Part shown: positions 16,295 to 24,631 of the stretch, one piece after another
How positions within the stretch are numbered: position 1 is the stretch's first letter
Layout: the number at the start of each line of letters is the position of its first letter
From: Rhizobiales bacterium Ga0077545
GTDB lineage: Bacteria > Pseudomonadota > Alphaproteobacteria > Rhizobiales > Methylopilaceae
Length of the DNA stretch: 64,000 nucleotides
Assembly (NCBI GenBank): GCA_001464335.1
Contig: LNEV01000012.1
Location: 1-64,000 of the forward strand
Reading direction: 5' to 3'
Program-made: the position numbers and the translations under genes
The notes under the pieces: model-generated
Told to the model about the DNA's origin: nothing
Databases searched by the model: none
What the model saw: the letters and a program-made list of their open reading frames with translations, nothing else

Positions 16295-17565
16295 TGTCGG
16301 GCACGGTTCATATTGTCGGTGCGGGTCTTGGAGGTCTGGCGGCTGCCGTCGAACTGGCCGATGCCGGCTACGGCAAGATCGTTTTCTATGAAGCCGCGAA
16401 GGCGGCGGGCGGGCGCTGCCGCTCGTTCATGGACACCGTTCTCAACATCGTCGTCGACAACGGCTCGCATCTTCTGCTCTCGGGCAATCACCAGGCGGTC
16501 CGCTATCTGACGAAGATCGACGGCCTGAAGGAGATGACGGTCTGCGAGGCGGAGATCCCGTTCGCCGATCTCAAATCCGGCGAGCGCTGGACCCTGCGCC
16601 CCAATTCGAGCCGCGTGCCGTGGTGGATCCTGGATTCCAGCCGCCGCGTGCCGGGCACCAAGGCGACCGATTACCTCGCCCCGCTCGGCCTGCTGCGCGC
16701 GCTCAACCAGTCGCGCCTCGTCGGCGATGTGATGGACACCAAGACCACGCTCTATGAGCGCCTGTGGCGCCCTGTCATGCTTGCGGCGCTGAATGTCGAG
16801 CCCGCCGAGGCCGATGCACAGGTTGCCATTACGCTCTTCAAGGAGACGTTCGGCGGCGGCGGCGCGGCGTGCAAGCCGATCATCGCGCATCAGGGCATGT
16901 CCTCGGCCTACATCGATCCGGCCATCGCCTATCTCGAACCGCGCGGTGCCAGCTTCCAGTATGGACGCACGCTTCGCGGCATCGATTATGAGGGCGAGCG
17001 CGCCGCGGCGCTCGATTTCGGCGACGAGAAGATCGTGGTCGCGCCGGAGGACATCGTCATCCTGGCCGCGCCGCCGGTCGTTGCGCGCTCCTATGTGCCG
17101 GGCCTCATCACGCCGGAGAAGTTCAAGGCGATCGTGAACCTGCATTTCAAGATCGCGCCGCCGAAGGGGCACCCGATGTATCTGGGTGTCGTCAATTCGA
17201 TCACCGAATGGCTGTTCTCCTACGACGACCATCTGTCGGTGACGATCTCGGCCGCCGACGAATGGATGCACCACGACCGCGAGGATCTGGCGCGCAAGGT
17301 GTGGGCGGAAGTCTCCAAGATCACCGGCCTGCCGGAAGAGCTGCCGCCATGGCAGGTCAACCGCGAGCGTCGCGCGACCTTCGCGGCCATTCCGAGCGAG
17401 ACAAGCCGCCGCCCCGGCCCGAAGACGCAATATCCGAACCTGTTCCTCGCGGGCGACTGGACGGCCACGGGCCTTCCCGCCTGCATGGAAGGCGCGATCC
17501 GCTCCGGCAATGCCGCGGCGCGCGCGGTGCTCGAAACGGCAGGCGCGAACCGTTCGGCCGCCTGA
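16294..17565 (+). CDS. hpnE: Hydroxysqualene dehydroxylase HpnE
   Basis: 423 residues. N-terminal FAD Rossmann fingerprint (VHIVGAGLGGLAAAVELA, then E at FYEAAKAAGGRCRS) and a C-terminal amine-oxidase-type FAD motif (NLFLAGDWTATGLPACMEGAIRSG). It reduces hydroxysqualene to squalene, completing HpnCDE. The ATG at 16294 sits in the TGATG overlap with hpnD; the frame is open further upstream but that stretch is inside hpnD. Confidence 0.95.
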   Translation: MSGTVHIVGAGLGGLAAAVELADAGYGKIVFYEAAKAAGGRCRSFMDTVLNIVVDNGSHLLLSGNHQAVRYLTKIDGLKEMTVCEAEIPFADLKSGERWTLRPNSSRVPWWILDSSRRVPGTKATDYLAPLGLLRALNQSRLVGDVMDTKTTLYERLWRPVMLAALNVEPAEADAQVAITLFKETFGGGGAACKPIIAHQGMSSAYIDPAIAYLEPRGASFQYGRTLRGIDYEGERAAALDFGDEKIVVAPEDIVILAAPPVVARSYVPGLITPEKFKAIVNLHFKIAPPKGHPMYLGVVNSITEWLFSYDDHLSVTISAADEWMHHDREDLARKVWAEVSKITGLPEELPPWQVNRERRATFAAIPSETSRRPGPKTQYPNLFLAGDWTATGLPACMEGAIRSGNAAARAVLETAGANRSAA

Positions 17566-17621
17566 TTGTATGGACTTGGCGAGGCGGCCCGCATTCGGCG
17601 GGTGCCTCCGGAGGTGATTGA

Positions 17622-19601
17622 TTGAATGATGCGTCGCCGCTCAGAAACTTGACCGGAATTCCGCTGGACGAACTCGACAAGCGCATTGCTTCGGCAACGA
17701 CAGGGCTTCTCGATCATCGTCAGGCGGACGGGCATTTCTGTTTCGAGCTTGAAGCGGACGCGACGATCCCCGCCGAATATGTGCTGATGCGCCATTTCCG
17801 CGGCGAGCCGGTCGACGCCGAGCTGGAACGCAAGATCGCCGTCTATCTGCGCCGCATCCAGGGCGAGCATGGCGGCTGGCCACTGTTTCATGCGGGCGCG
17901 CTCGATGTTTCCGCGACGGTGAAAGCCTATTTCGCGCTGAAGATGATCGGCGACGACATTAACGCGCCGCATATGAAACGCGCGCGCGAGGCGCTGCTGG
18001 CGCGCGGCGGCGCGGCGCAAAGCAATGTCTTCACGCGCATCCTTCTGGCGCTGTACGGGCAGGTGCCGTGGAAGGCCGTGCCGACCATGCCGGTCGAGAT
18101 CATGCTGCTGCCGAAATGGTTTCCCGTCCATCTCGACAAGGTGTCCTACTGGGCGCGCACCGTGATGGTGCCGCTCTTCGTGCTGATGGCGAAGAAGCCG
18201 CAGGCGAAGAACGCGCTCGGTGTCGGCATTGCGGAACTGTTCGTCGAGCCGCCGTTCCAGGTGAAGACATGGAGGTTCGGCGGCGCCCACCAGAAATGGT
18301 ACTGGAAGTCGTTCTTCATCAATCTCGACAAGGTGCTGAAGGTCGTTACGCCCTATTTCCCGAAAGCCTCGCGCGAGCGCGCGATCGCGAAGGCGGTGGC
18401 GTTCGTCGATGAGCGGCTGAACGGCGAGGACGGACTCGGCGCGATCTTCCCGGCAATGGTCAACGCGCTCGAAATGTATGACGTGCTCGGCTACCCGGCC
18501 GATCATCCGAACGTCGTCATTGCGCGCCAGTCCATCGAAAAGCTGCTCGTCATCAAGGACGAGGAAGCCTATTGCCAGCCTTGCCTGTCGCCGATCTGGG
18601 ACACCTCGCTTGCAAGCCATGCGCTGCTGGAAGCCGGTGGCGAAGAGGCCGAGACGGCGGCCCTTGAGGCACTGAAATGGCTGAAGCCGCACCAGATCCT
18701 GGACGTGAAGGGTGACTGGGCCGAAGCGCGTCCGCACACGCGTCCGGGCGGCTGGGCGTTCCAGTATGCCAATGCGCATTATCCCGATGTGGACGACACG
18801 GCGGTCGTCGTGCTGGGCATGGACCGCATTCGTCACAGGGCGAAGGCGGAGGGCGTCGATTTCGACGAGGGCATCGAGCGCGCACGCGAATGGGTGCATG
18901 GCCTGCAATCGAAGAACGGCGGCTGGGGCGCGTTCGACGCCGATAACGAATATTATTATCTCAACGAAATCCCGTTCGCCGATCACGGTGCGCTGCTCGA
19001 TCCGCCGACGGTGGACGTGTCCGCACGGTGCGTGTCGATGCTCGCCCAGCTTGGCGAGACGGTCGAGAGCAGCGAGGTCATGCGCCGCGGGGTCGATTAC
19101 ATCATCCGCGATCAGGAAGAAGACGGGTCGTGGTTCGGCCGCTGGGGCGTCAATTATGTGTACGGCACATGGTCGGCCATGTGTGCGCTTCACGCGGCGG
19201 GTGTCGATCATCAGGCGCCGGTGATGCGCAAGGCGGTCGACTGGCTGGTCTCGATCCAGAACGAGGATGGCGGCTGGGGCGAAAGCTGCGACAGCTACAA
19301 GCTCGATTATCGCGGCTATGAGAAAGCGCCTTCGGCGTCTTCACAGACGGCCTGGGCCATTCTGGCGTTGCAGGCGGCGGGCGAGAACGAGCATCCGGCA
19401 GTCGCGCGCGGCGTTGACTGGCTGGCGAAGAACCAGCGTGAAGACGGATTGTGGCCCGAGGATACGTATACGGGCGGCGGTTTCCCGCGCGTGTTCTATC
19501 TGCGCTATCACGGCTATGCGAAATTCTTCCCGCTCTGGGCCATGGCGCGTTACCGCAATCTGAAGCAGGGCAATGCGCCCGCGACCCAGTTCGGCATGTA
19601 A
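17622..19601 (+). CDS. shc: Squalene-hopene cyclase
   Basis: 659 residues, full length. The catalytic DVDD protonating motif is at 389-392 (YPDVDDTAVV). Several QW repeats are visible (for example QSKNGGWGAFD, DQEEDGSWFGRWG, QNEDGGWGES, NQREDGLWPE). It cyclises squalene to hopene and hopanol as a monotopic membrane protein. The start is TTG; it is chosen because GGAGGTGATT, a near-perfect Shine-Dalgarno, lies directly upstream and no ATG fits. It is 56 bases after hpnE and overlaps hpnG by one base. Confidence 0.97.
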   Translation: MNDASPLRNLTGIPLDELDKRIASATTGLLDHRQADGHFCFELEADATIPAEYVLMRHFRGEPVDAELERKIAVYLRRIQGEHGGWPLFHAGALDVSATVKAYFALKMIGDDINAPHMKRAREALLARGGAAQSNVFTRILLALYGQVPWKAVPTMPVEIMLLPKWFPVHLDKVSYWARTVMVPLFVLMAKKPQAKNALGVGIAELFVEPPFQVKTWRFGGAHQKWYWKSFFINLDKVLKVVTPYFPKASRERAIAKAVAFVDERLNGEDGLGAIFPAMVNALEMYDVLGYPADHPNVVIARQSIEKLLVIKDEEAYCQPCLSPIWDTSLASHALLEAGGEEAETAALEALKWLKPHQILDVKGDWAEARPHTRPGGWAFQYANAHYPDVDDTAVVVLGMDRIRHRAKAEGVDFDEGIERAREWVHGLQSKNGGWGAFDADNEYYYLNEIPFADHGALLDPPTVDVSARCVSMLAQLGETVESSEVMRRGVDYIIRDQEEDGSWFGRWGVNYVYGTWSAMCALHAAGVDHQAPVMRKAVDWLVSIQNEDGGWGESCDSYKLDYRGYEKAPSASSQTAWAILALQAAGENEHPAVARGVDWLAKNQREDGLWPEDTYTGGGFPRVFYLRYHGYAKFFPLWAMARYRNLKQGNAPATQFGM

Positions 19602-20278
19602 TGCCCGTTCTTGTCGTTACCGGCGTCCAGCGTGAAGCGAAGATCGCGGCCGGTCCCGGCATGAAGACGATCTGCAGCGGCGGTTCTCCGGCGCGGCTGC
19701 GCAGCCAGCTCGGCGGGCAGGACCCCTACGGCCTGACCGCGGTGATGAGTTTCGGCATCGGCGGCGGGCTCAACCCGGCTTTGATGCCTGGCCATGTCAT
19801 CGTGGCCGATGCGGTGTCCTCGCGCGACGGGCGCTGGCCGACCGACAAGGCCATCACCGATGCGCTGATGCGTGCGTTGCCGTCGAACAACACCAATCTC
19901 AAAGTGCTGCGCGCGAGCATTCTCGGTGTCGACGAGGCATTGGTCGATCCCGAAGAGAAGACCCGCGCACGCGCGCAATCGAGTGCGGCGCTTGTCGATA
20001 TGGAATCGCACATCGCGGCGAATTATGCGCGGGCCCATGGGCTGCCCCTCGTGGCGGTGCGCGTTGTCTGCGATCCGGCGAACCGTGCGCTGCCGCCGCT
20101 GGTGAACGAGGCGCTGAATGCGGACGGCAGCGTGTCGCTGAAAGGCGTGTTCGGCAGCCTTGTGCGCACGCCCGGGCAGATCGGCGATCTCCTCCGCCTC
20201 GCGGTGGATTCGCAGACGGCGTTCGGCGTACTGTCGAAAGCAGGCACGATGCTGAGGACGGCGTTCGCGAAGGCCTGA
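19601..20278 (+). CDS. hpnG: Hopanoid nucleosidase/phosphorylase HpnG
   Basis: 225 residues of the nucleoside-phosphorylase/MTA-SAH nucleosidase fold (VMSFGIGGGLNPALMPGHVIVADAV, VDMESHIAANYARAHGLPLVAVRVVCD with the purine-ribose binding Met-Glu). In hopanoid loci HpnG removes adenine from adenosylhopane to give ribosylhopane (phospho-form), the branch to bacteriohopanetetrol. The start overlaps the shc stop (TAATG). Its substrate is made by HpnH, encoded convergently nearby. Confidence 0.92.
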   Translation: MPVLVVTGVQREAKIAAGPGMKTICSGGSPARLRSQLGGQDPYGLTAVMSFGIGGGLNPALMPGHVIVADAVSSRDGRWPTDKAITDALMRALPSNNTNLKVLRASILGVDEALVDPEEKTRARAQSSAALVDMESHIAANYARAHGLPLVAVRVVCDPANRALPPLVNEALNADGSVSLKGVFGSLVRTPGQIGDLLRLAVDSQTAFGVLSKAGTMLRTAFAKA

Positions 20279-20279
20279 G

Positions 20280-20882
20280 ATGACATCGGACGCCGACAAG
20301 ATCATCGGTCTGTACGAGCGCCACGCCGCGGATTTCGACAAGGAGCGCGGCAAGAATTTGTTCGAGCGGAGCTGGCTCGATCTCTTTCTGTCTCGTCTCG
20401 ACGGAAGGCGTGTTCTGGACCTGGGCTGCGGATCGGGGGAGCCGATTGCCGCTTATCTGATCGGCCGGGACTGCGCCATGACAGGCGTTGATTCATCCGC
20501 ACCCATGATCGCGATGTGCCGCACGCGCTTTCCCGGCCATGCCTGGCATGTCGCGGATATGCGCGCACTCGGTCTCGGCGAGACATTCGACGGTCTCATT
20601 GCATGGGACAGCTTCTTTCACCTGACGCGGGAGGATCAGCGCGCGATGTTTGCTGTGTTCGGCGCGCATGCAGCGCCCGGCGCCGTGCTGATGTTCACGA
20701 GCGGACCTGCGGACGGCGAGGCGCTCGGCACGATGTGGGGTGAGACGGCCTATCACGCGAGCCTTGCGCCCGAAGAATACCGTACGCTCCTGGCAGGGCA
20801 GGGGTTCGAGGTGGTCGCGCACACGACCGAGGATCCCGCGTGCGGCGGCCACACGGTCTGGCTCGCGAAGCGGGGCCGGTGA
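20280..20882 (+). CDS. Class I SAM-dependent methyltransferase, unknown substrate
   Basis: 200 residues. Motif I VLDLGCGSGEP (about 45-55), acidic motif TGVDSSAPMI, and GLIAWDSFFHLT at the motif IV position. It is soluble, with no membrane helix. It starts one base after the hpnG stop, so it is probably cotranscribed and coupled. It is not HpnP or HpnR, which are radical-SAM hopanoid methylases. Its substrate cannot be read from sequence; the position suggests a polar hopanoid side chain or a housekeeping role carried in the operon. Confidence 0.85.
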   Translation: MTSDADKIIGLYERHAADFDKERGKNLFERSWLDLFLSRLDGRRVLDLGCGSGEPIAAYLIGRDCAMTGVDSSAPMIAMCRTRFPGHAWHVADMRALGLGETFDGLIAWDSFFHLTREDQRAMFAVFGAHAAPGAVLMFTSGPADGEALGTMWGETAYHASLAPEEYRTLLAGQGFEVVAHTTEDPACGGHTVWLAKRGR

Positions 20883-20914
20883 TAGGCTGCAGGGCAAATT
20901 GCAGGAGGCCCTGA

Positions 20915-21316
20915 ATGCGACATCTCTTTTTCTCACTGTGCCTGCTGTGCGTGGCCGATGCTGCTGCAGCGCAGGATTGTACGAAAGCCTCATCACAGGC
21001 GGACATGAACATCTGCGCGGACAATGCCCTGCGCAAGGCCGACGGCGAACTGAACACGCTGTATGGGCAGATCCGGGCGCGGCTGACGGACGATGCGGCG
21101 CGGAGCGCGCTGCTGACGACGGCGCAGCGCGCCTGGGTCGCGCACCGGGATGCGGAATGTGCGTTCGCGGCCTCGGCGGTGGAGGGTGGAAGCGCCTATC
21201 CAATGATCGCGGCGCAGTGCCGGACGAACCTGACCGAAAAGCGCAATGAGGATTTCAGGCTGTATCTCGCCTGCGCGGAGGGCGATCTGAGTTGCCCGGT
21301 CCCGGCCGGGGACTGA
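20915..21316 (+). CDS. LprI-like (DUF1311) secreted protein
   Basis: 133 residues. A signal peptide (MRHLFFSLCLLCVADAAAAQ) is followed by the DUF1311/LprI core: paired Cys (DCTKASSQADMNICAD), LNTLYGQIRARL, AQRAWVAHRDAECAF, and later Cys residues that probably form disulfides in the periplasm. LprI of Mycobacterium inhibits lysozyme; for proteobacterial relatives the role is unproven. It is last of the dxs-hpn plus-strand run, 32 bases after the methyltransferase and followed by a terminator. Confidence 0.85.
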   Translation: MRHLFFSLCLLCVADAAAAQDCTKASSQADMNICADNALRKADGELNTLYGQIRARLTDDAARSALLTTAQRAWVAHRDAECAFAASAVEGGSAYPMIAAQCRTNLTEKRNEDFRLYLACAEGDLSCPVPAGD

Positions 21317-21324
21317 GGACTTCA

Positions 21325-21358
21325 AACAAAAAGCCCGGCGCGATGGCCGGGCTTTTCG
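21325..21358. terminator. Bidirectional intrinsic terminator
   Basis: AGCCCGGC (21332-21339) / GCCGGGCT (21346-21353) is flanked by an A-rich tract on the left and TTTT on the right. It separates the plus-strand hopanoid run from convergent hpnH. Confidence 0.92.
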
Positions 21359-21376
21359 ATTCCGTATGGACTTTGA

Positions 21377-22597
21377 TCAGGCCGCCGACGAGACGTTGCT
21401 CGAGGGGATCGACGCCGTGCCCGTGTCCGGGTCGGGCGTGCGGAGCAGGTCCTGATGGTCTTCGGTGTCGACCGTGGTCGACTTGTTGTTGCTGCGGATG
21501 ACGTCCATGTGCTGGGAGACATTGCGCGAGAACACGTATTCCGCCGGGCGCTGGTTCGACAGGTCGATTTCCGGGGCCATCGGGCCGGTCGTGCGGATGC
21601 CGAACAGCGAGACCATCGCGGCCTTCCACGGCTTGCGGACCGTGTCGCTGACCGCAGACGCCTCAAAGCCGGAATGCACCATGCAGTCGGCGCACTTTTC
21701 GTAATTGCCGACGCCGTAATTGTCCCAGTTTGTGTCTTCCATCAGCTCCTTGAAGGTCTTGGCATAGCCTTCGCCGAGGAGGTAGCAGGGCTTCTGCCAG
21801 CCGAACACGGTGCGGGTGGGGTTGCCCCACGGCGTGCACTTGTAGTTCTGGTTGCCGGCGAGGAAGTCGAGGAACATCGTCGACTGGTTGAACTGCCAGC
21901 CCTTGCCCTTGGCCTGGCTGAAGACGCGGCGGAAGATGTTCTTCGTGGTCTGGCGGTTCAGGAAGTGCTTCTGGTCCGGCGCGCGCTCGTACGCATAGCC
22001 GGGCGAGACCGTCATGCCGTCGACGCCGAGCGCGGTCACTTCGTCGAAGAAGGTCGCGATGCGGTCCGGATCGGCGTTCTGGAAGAAGGTGCAGTTGATG
22101 GTGACGCGGAAACCGCGGCGCTTGGCTTCGGCAATGGCGGAAACCGCCTTGTCGTAAATGCCGCCACGGCACACCGACTTGTCGTGCATCTCCTTGTCGC
22201 CGTCCAGATGGACCGACCAGGTGAAGTACGGCGACGGCTCGTAATCATCCATCTTCTTTTCGAGGAGGATCGCGTTCGTGCAGACGATGGCGTATTTCTT
22301 CTTCGCCATGATGCCGCGCACGATCTGCGGGAGCTCCTTGTGGATCAGCGGTTCGCCGCCGGCGATGACGACGACGGGCGCGCCGCATTCGTCGACCGCG
22401 TCCATCGCGTCCTCATAGGAGATGCGCTGGTTCAGGATCTCATCGGGGTAATCGATCTTGCCGCAGCCCGCGCAGGCGAGGTTGCAGCGGAAGAGCGGCT
22501 CCATCATGAGGACGAGCGGGTAGCGCTTCGTGCCGGACAGCTCTTTCTTTACGATGTAGCTGCCGACGTCGATGATCTGTTTCAGCGGGATGCCCAC
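21377..22597 (-). CDS. hpnH: Adenosyl-hopene transferase HpnH (radical SAM)
   Basis: 406 residues. The radical SAM cluster is CX3CX2C at Cys38, Cys42, Cys45 (RCNLACAGC), with a GGEPL SAM-binding strand (VIAGGEPLIHKE). It adds the 5'-deoxyadenosyl radical to diploptene, giving adenosylhopane, the first committed step to C35 hopanoids. The C-terminal extension carries further Cys residues (KCADCMVHSGFE). The GTG at 22597 has AAGGAG six bases upstream; the frame further upstream lacks family character. The C-terminal ~30 residues are Thr/Ser/Asp-rich and look disordered. Confidence 0.96.
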   Translation of the reverse strand: MGIPLKQIIDVGSYIVKKELSGTKRYPLVLMMEPLFRCNLACAGCGKIDYPDEILNQRISYEDAMDAVDECGAPVVVIAGGEPLIHKELPQIVRGIMAKKKYAIVCTNAILLEKKMDDYEPSPYFTWSVHLDGDKEMHDKSVCRGGIYDKAVSAIAEAKRRGFRVTINCTFFQNADPDRIATFFDEVTALGVDGMTVSPGYAYERAPDQKHFLNRQTTKNIFRRVFSQAKGKGWQFNQSTMFLDFLAGNQNYKCTPWGNPTRTVFGWQKPCYLLGEGYAKTFKELMEDTNWDNYGVGNYEKCADCMVHSGFEASAVSDTVRKPWKAAMVSLFGIRTTGPMAPEIDLSNQRPAEYVFSRNVSQHMDVIRSNNKSTTVDTEDHQDLLRTPDPDTGTASIPSSNVSSAA

Positions 22598-23058
22598 AAG
22601 CGGCTCCTTTACTTCAGCGCTTACGCGCAATTCCCAGGTTTCCGAACCCGGCGTGATTGCCGGATCCTGAACCGGTCGGGGGAGACCGGCGGAACAGCGG
22701 ACAGATTTCGCGCCGTTCCTGCTTTCAAACTCGCACCGTGCCCGCGTCGCGGCCCGCCCCCCAGGCGGTTCGCACAGGCACGTGTGCAACAATCCATAAT
22801 GCCAGACCTAGGTCACGTAGCGCAGGCATACCAGCGCGACGTCTTGACGCTTCAGGCTCTGGGTTAGTCGACCGTTTCAAGCAAAAGGTTCACGCAGAAA
22901 TCGTGAACGCAAGCAATAGGTCTTATTCTTTTTCTAATTGAAAATTATGGCATGACGAGGGTCAGGCCGACACCAGTAATGGGTCAGCCTGTGTTACTTA
23001 GTTAACATGTGTGGCAATTGTGCACAGCCTCAGGACAGGCAGAACGTGCACAAGACGA
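22598..23058. other. Intergenic region upstream of hpnH
   Basis: About 460 bases containing the hpnH promoter region. It holds an AT-rich segment (22900-22960) and the GTTCACG/CGTGAAC dyad listed separately. No gene is supported. Confidence 0.4.
22888..22908. promoter_or_regulatory. Inverted repeat, possible operator upstream of hpnH
   Basis: Perfect 7-bp arms GTTCACG (22888-22894) and CGTGAAC (22902-22908) are separated by 7 bases. No T-run follows on either strand, so a regulator site is more likely than a terminator. It lies about 290 bases before the hpnH start. Confidence 0.35.
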
Positions 23059-23517
23059 TCACTGGACCGCCGCCGCCTTGGCTTTCTTGCCGCCATACAT
23101 CTGCAACTGCAGATCGATACGGTTGGGGGCGCTGGGCGACACCGCGACCTGTGCGTCCGCGAAGGTCGGGATCATCTTCTCAAGCGCGCCATTGCTGAGG
23201 GCGACCGGCTCCCGCGGAATGCCGAGGAAGTTTTCGTCGCGCTGGCCGTTGTTGTTGAGATCCTGGTGGCCGCCGAACGCATATTTGCCGACCGGGACGT
23301 TCTCGAAGACGAATTCCAGAGTACCGGCTGTCGAATCCTGCTTGCCGCCGACGGGGCAGTGCTCACCGCCGAGACCCGTGTCGCAGATGCCGACACTGAC
23401 CGCGCCCTTGCCGACCTCGACGCCGGTAACGGTGACGATGACCGTCGTCGTCTGCTGGGCAAAAGCTGAGCTGGAGGCGAGAACAAGCGCGCCGAACGCA
23501 ACAAACGGGCTTTTCAT
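23059..23517 (-). CDS. DUF2141 secreted protein in hopanoid locus
   Basis: 152 residues. A signal peptide (MKSPFVAFGALVLASSSAFAQ) is followed by an Ig/beta-sandwich-like domain. The DUF2141 pattern is present: FENVPVGKYAF, HQDLNNNGQRDENFLGIPREP (a Ca-site-like Asp/Asn loop), then FADAQVAVS. Predicted to be periplasmic. It lies 36 bases after hpnA in the hpnN-hpnA direction and upstream of hpnH. No function is established for the family; I infer a role tied to the envelope hopanoid system only from position. Confidence 0.85.
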   Translation of the reverse strand: MKSPFVAFGALVLASSSAFAQQTTTVIVTVTGVEVGKGAVSVGICDTGLGGEHCPVGGKQDSTAGTLEFVFENVPVGKYAFGGHQDLNNNGQRDENFLGIPREPVALSNGALEKMIPTFADAQVAVSPSAPNRIDLQLQMYGGKKAKAAAVQ

Positions 23518-23553
23518 GTGTCGGTCCCCACAAAGACAAGCATTGAGGGGACG

Positions 23554-24588
23554 TTAGACCGTCTTTTCTTGTCGAAAGGTTGGCAAATCGTGACCGGGGA
23601 TCGAATTATTGCGCTCATGGCGCGCGATCAGCCAGTCGAGCTCTTCGCGCAGGGCCTCTTCGATCGGGCGCGGCTGATAGCCGAGTTCTTCCCGGGCCTT
23701 GGAACTGTCGAACGGAGCCGAGCGGAGCGCCAGAAGAACGCCTTCCTTCGTGGCTGCCGGGGGCTTCTTCGTGAACCGGGATGAGATGTCGCCAAAAATG
23801 CCGGCCGCGAGCGCCAGGCTCTTCGGAACGGTGCGTTTGGGCATCTTGCGGCCCGAAACCTCTTCCAGCAGGCGCAGCAGGTCGCGCAAGGCGACGTTCT
23901 CGCCGCCCAGAATGTAGCGCTGGCCCGCGCGGCCCTTGTCGCCGGCGAGGATGATGCCGGCGGCGACGTCGCGCACATCGACGAGGTTCAGCATGCAATC
24001 GAGGAAGAAGGGCGTGCCGCCCTTGAGGAACAGCGCCATCATCTGCGCCGGAGGCGTCATGTTCGCATCCCCTGCGCCGACCGGCACGGTCGGGTTGGCG
24101 ACGACAAGATCGGCGCCCGCATGGGCGGCCTGAAGGGCGGCCTGTTCACCGAGATATTTCGAACGCGTGTAGGGGCCGGGCAGATCATGCAGCGGCAGCA
24201 CATGCTCTTCGCTGACGGCATGGCCGTTCTTTTTCTTCGGAAGAAGGATGCTTTCCGTCGAGCAATGGACGATGCGCGGCGTGCCGGCGCGCACCGCGGC
24301 GCCGATCACCGTTTCGGCGCCGCGGCGGTTGATGTCGTCGAAATTGCTGACCTTCGCGGTCCACAGATGGGCGATGCCGGCGATGTGGTAGAGGCGATCG
24401 ACGCCTTCGAGCGCGTCGCGCACCGCATCCGGATCGAGGATCGAGGCGTGACGGTATTCGACGCCTTCGGGAAAGGCCGGAGGAGCGCTGACATCGATGA
24501 CGCGGACCTCGTCGCCGCGTTCAACAAGCTGCTCGACGAGATTGCGGCCGACAAAGCCGCAGCCGCCCGTGACGAGAACTTTTGCCAT
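23554..24588 (-). CDS. hpnA: Hopanoid-associated sugar epimerase HpnA
   Basis: 344 residues, extended short-chain dehydrogenase. NAD-binding TGGCGFVG (7-14), active-site Ser/Thr in HCSTESI and Tyr140-x3-Lys144 (YTRSK). NAD-dependent sugar epimerase/reductase class; the HpnA family is tied to hopanoid loci and probably acts on a nucleotide sugar for the polar head, though its substrate is uncertain. 43 bases after hpnN in the same direction. Confidence 0.92.
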   Translation of the reverse strand: MAKVLVTGGCGFVGRNLVEQLVERGDEVRVIDVSAPPAFPEGVEYRHASILDPDAVRDALEGVDRLYHIAGIAHLWTAKVSNFDDINRRGAETVIGAAVRAGTPRIVHCSTESILLPKKKNGHAVSEEHVLPLHDLPGPYTRSKYLGEQAALQAAHAGADLVVANPTVPVGAGDANMTPPAQMMALFLKGGTPFFLDCMLNLVDVRDVAAGIILAGDKGRAGQRYILGGENVALRDLLRLLEEVSGRKMPKRTVPKSLALAAGIFGDISSRFTKKPPAATKEGVLLALRSAPFDSSKAREELGYQPRPIEEALREELDWLIARHERNNSIPGHDLPTFRQEKTV

Positions 24589-24631
24589 TATCGGTAACTG
24601 CCGGAAAAGATGAGGAACACGCTGACCTGTC

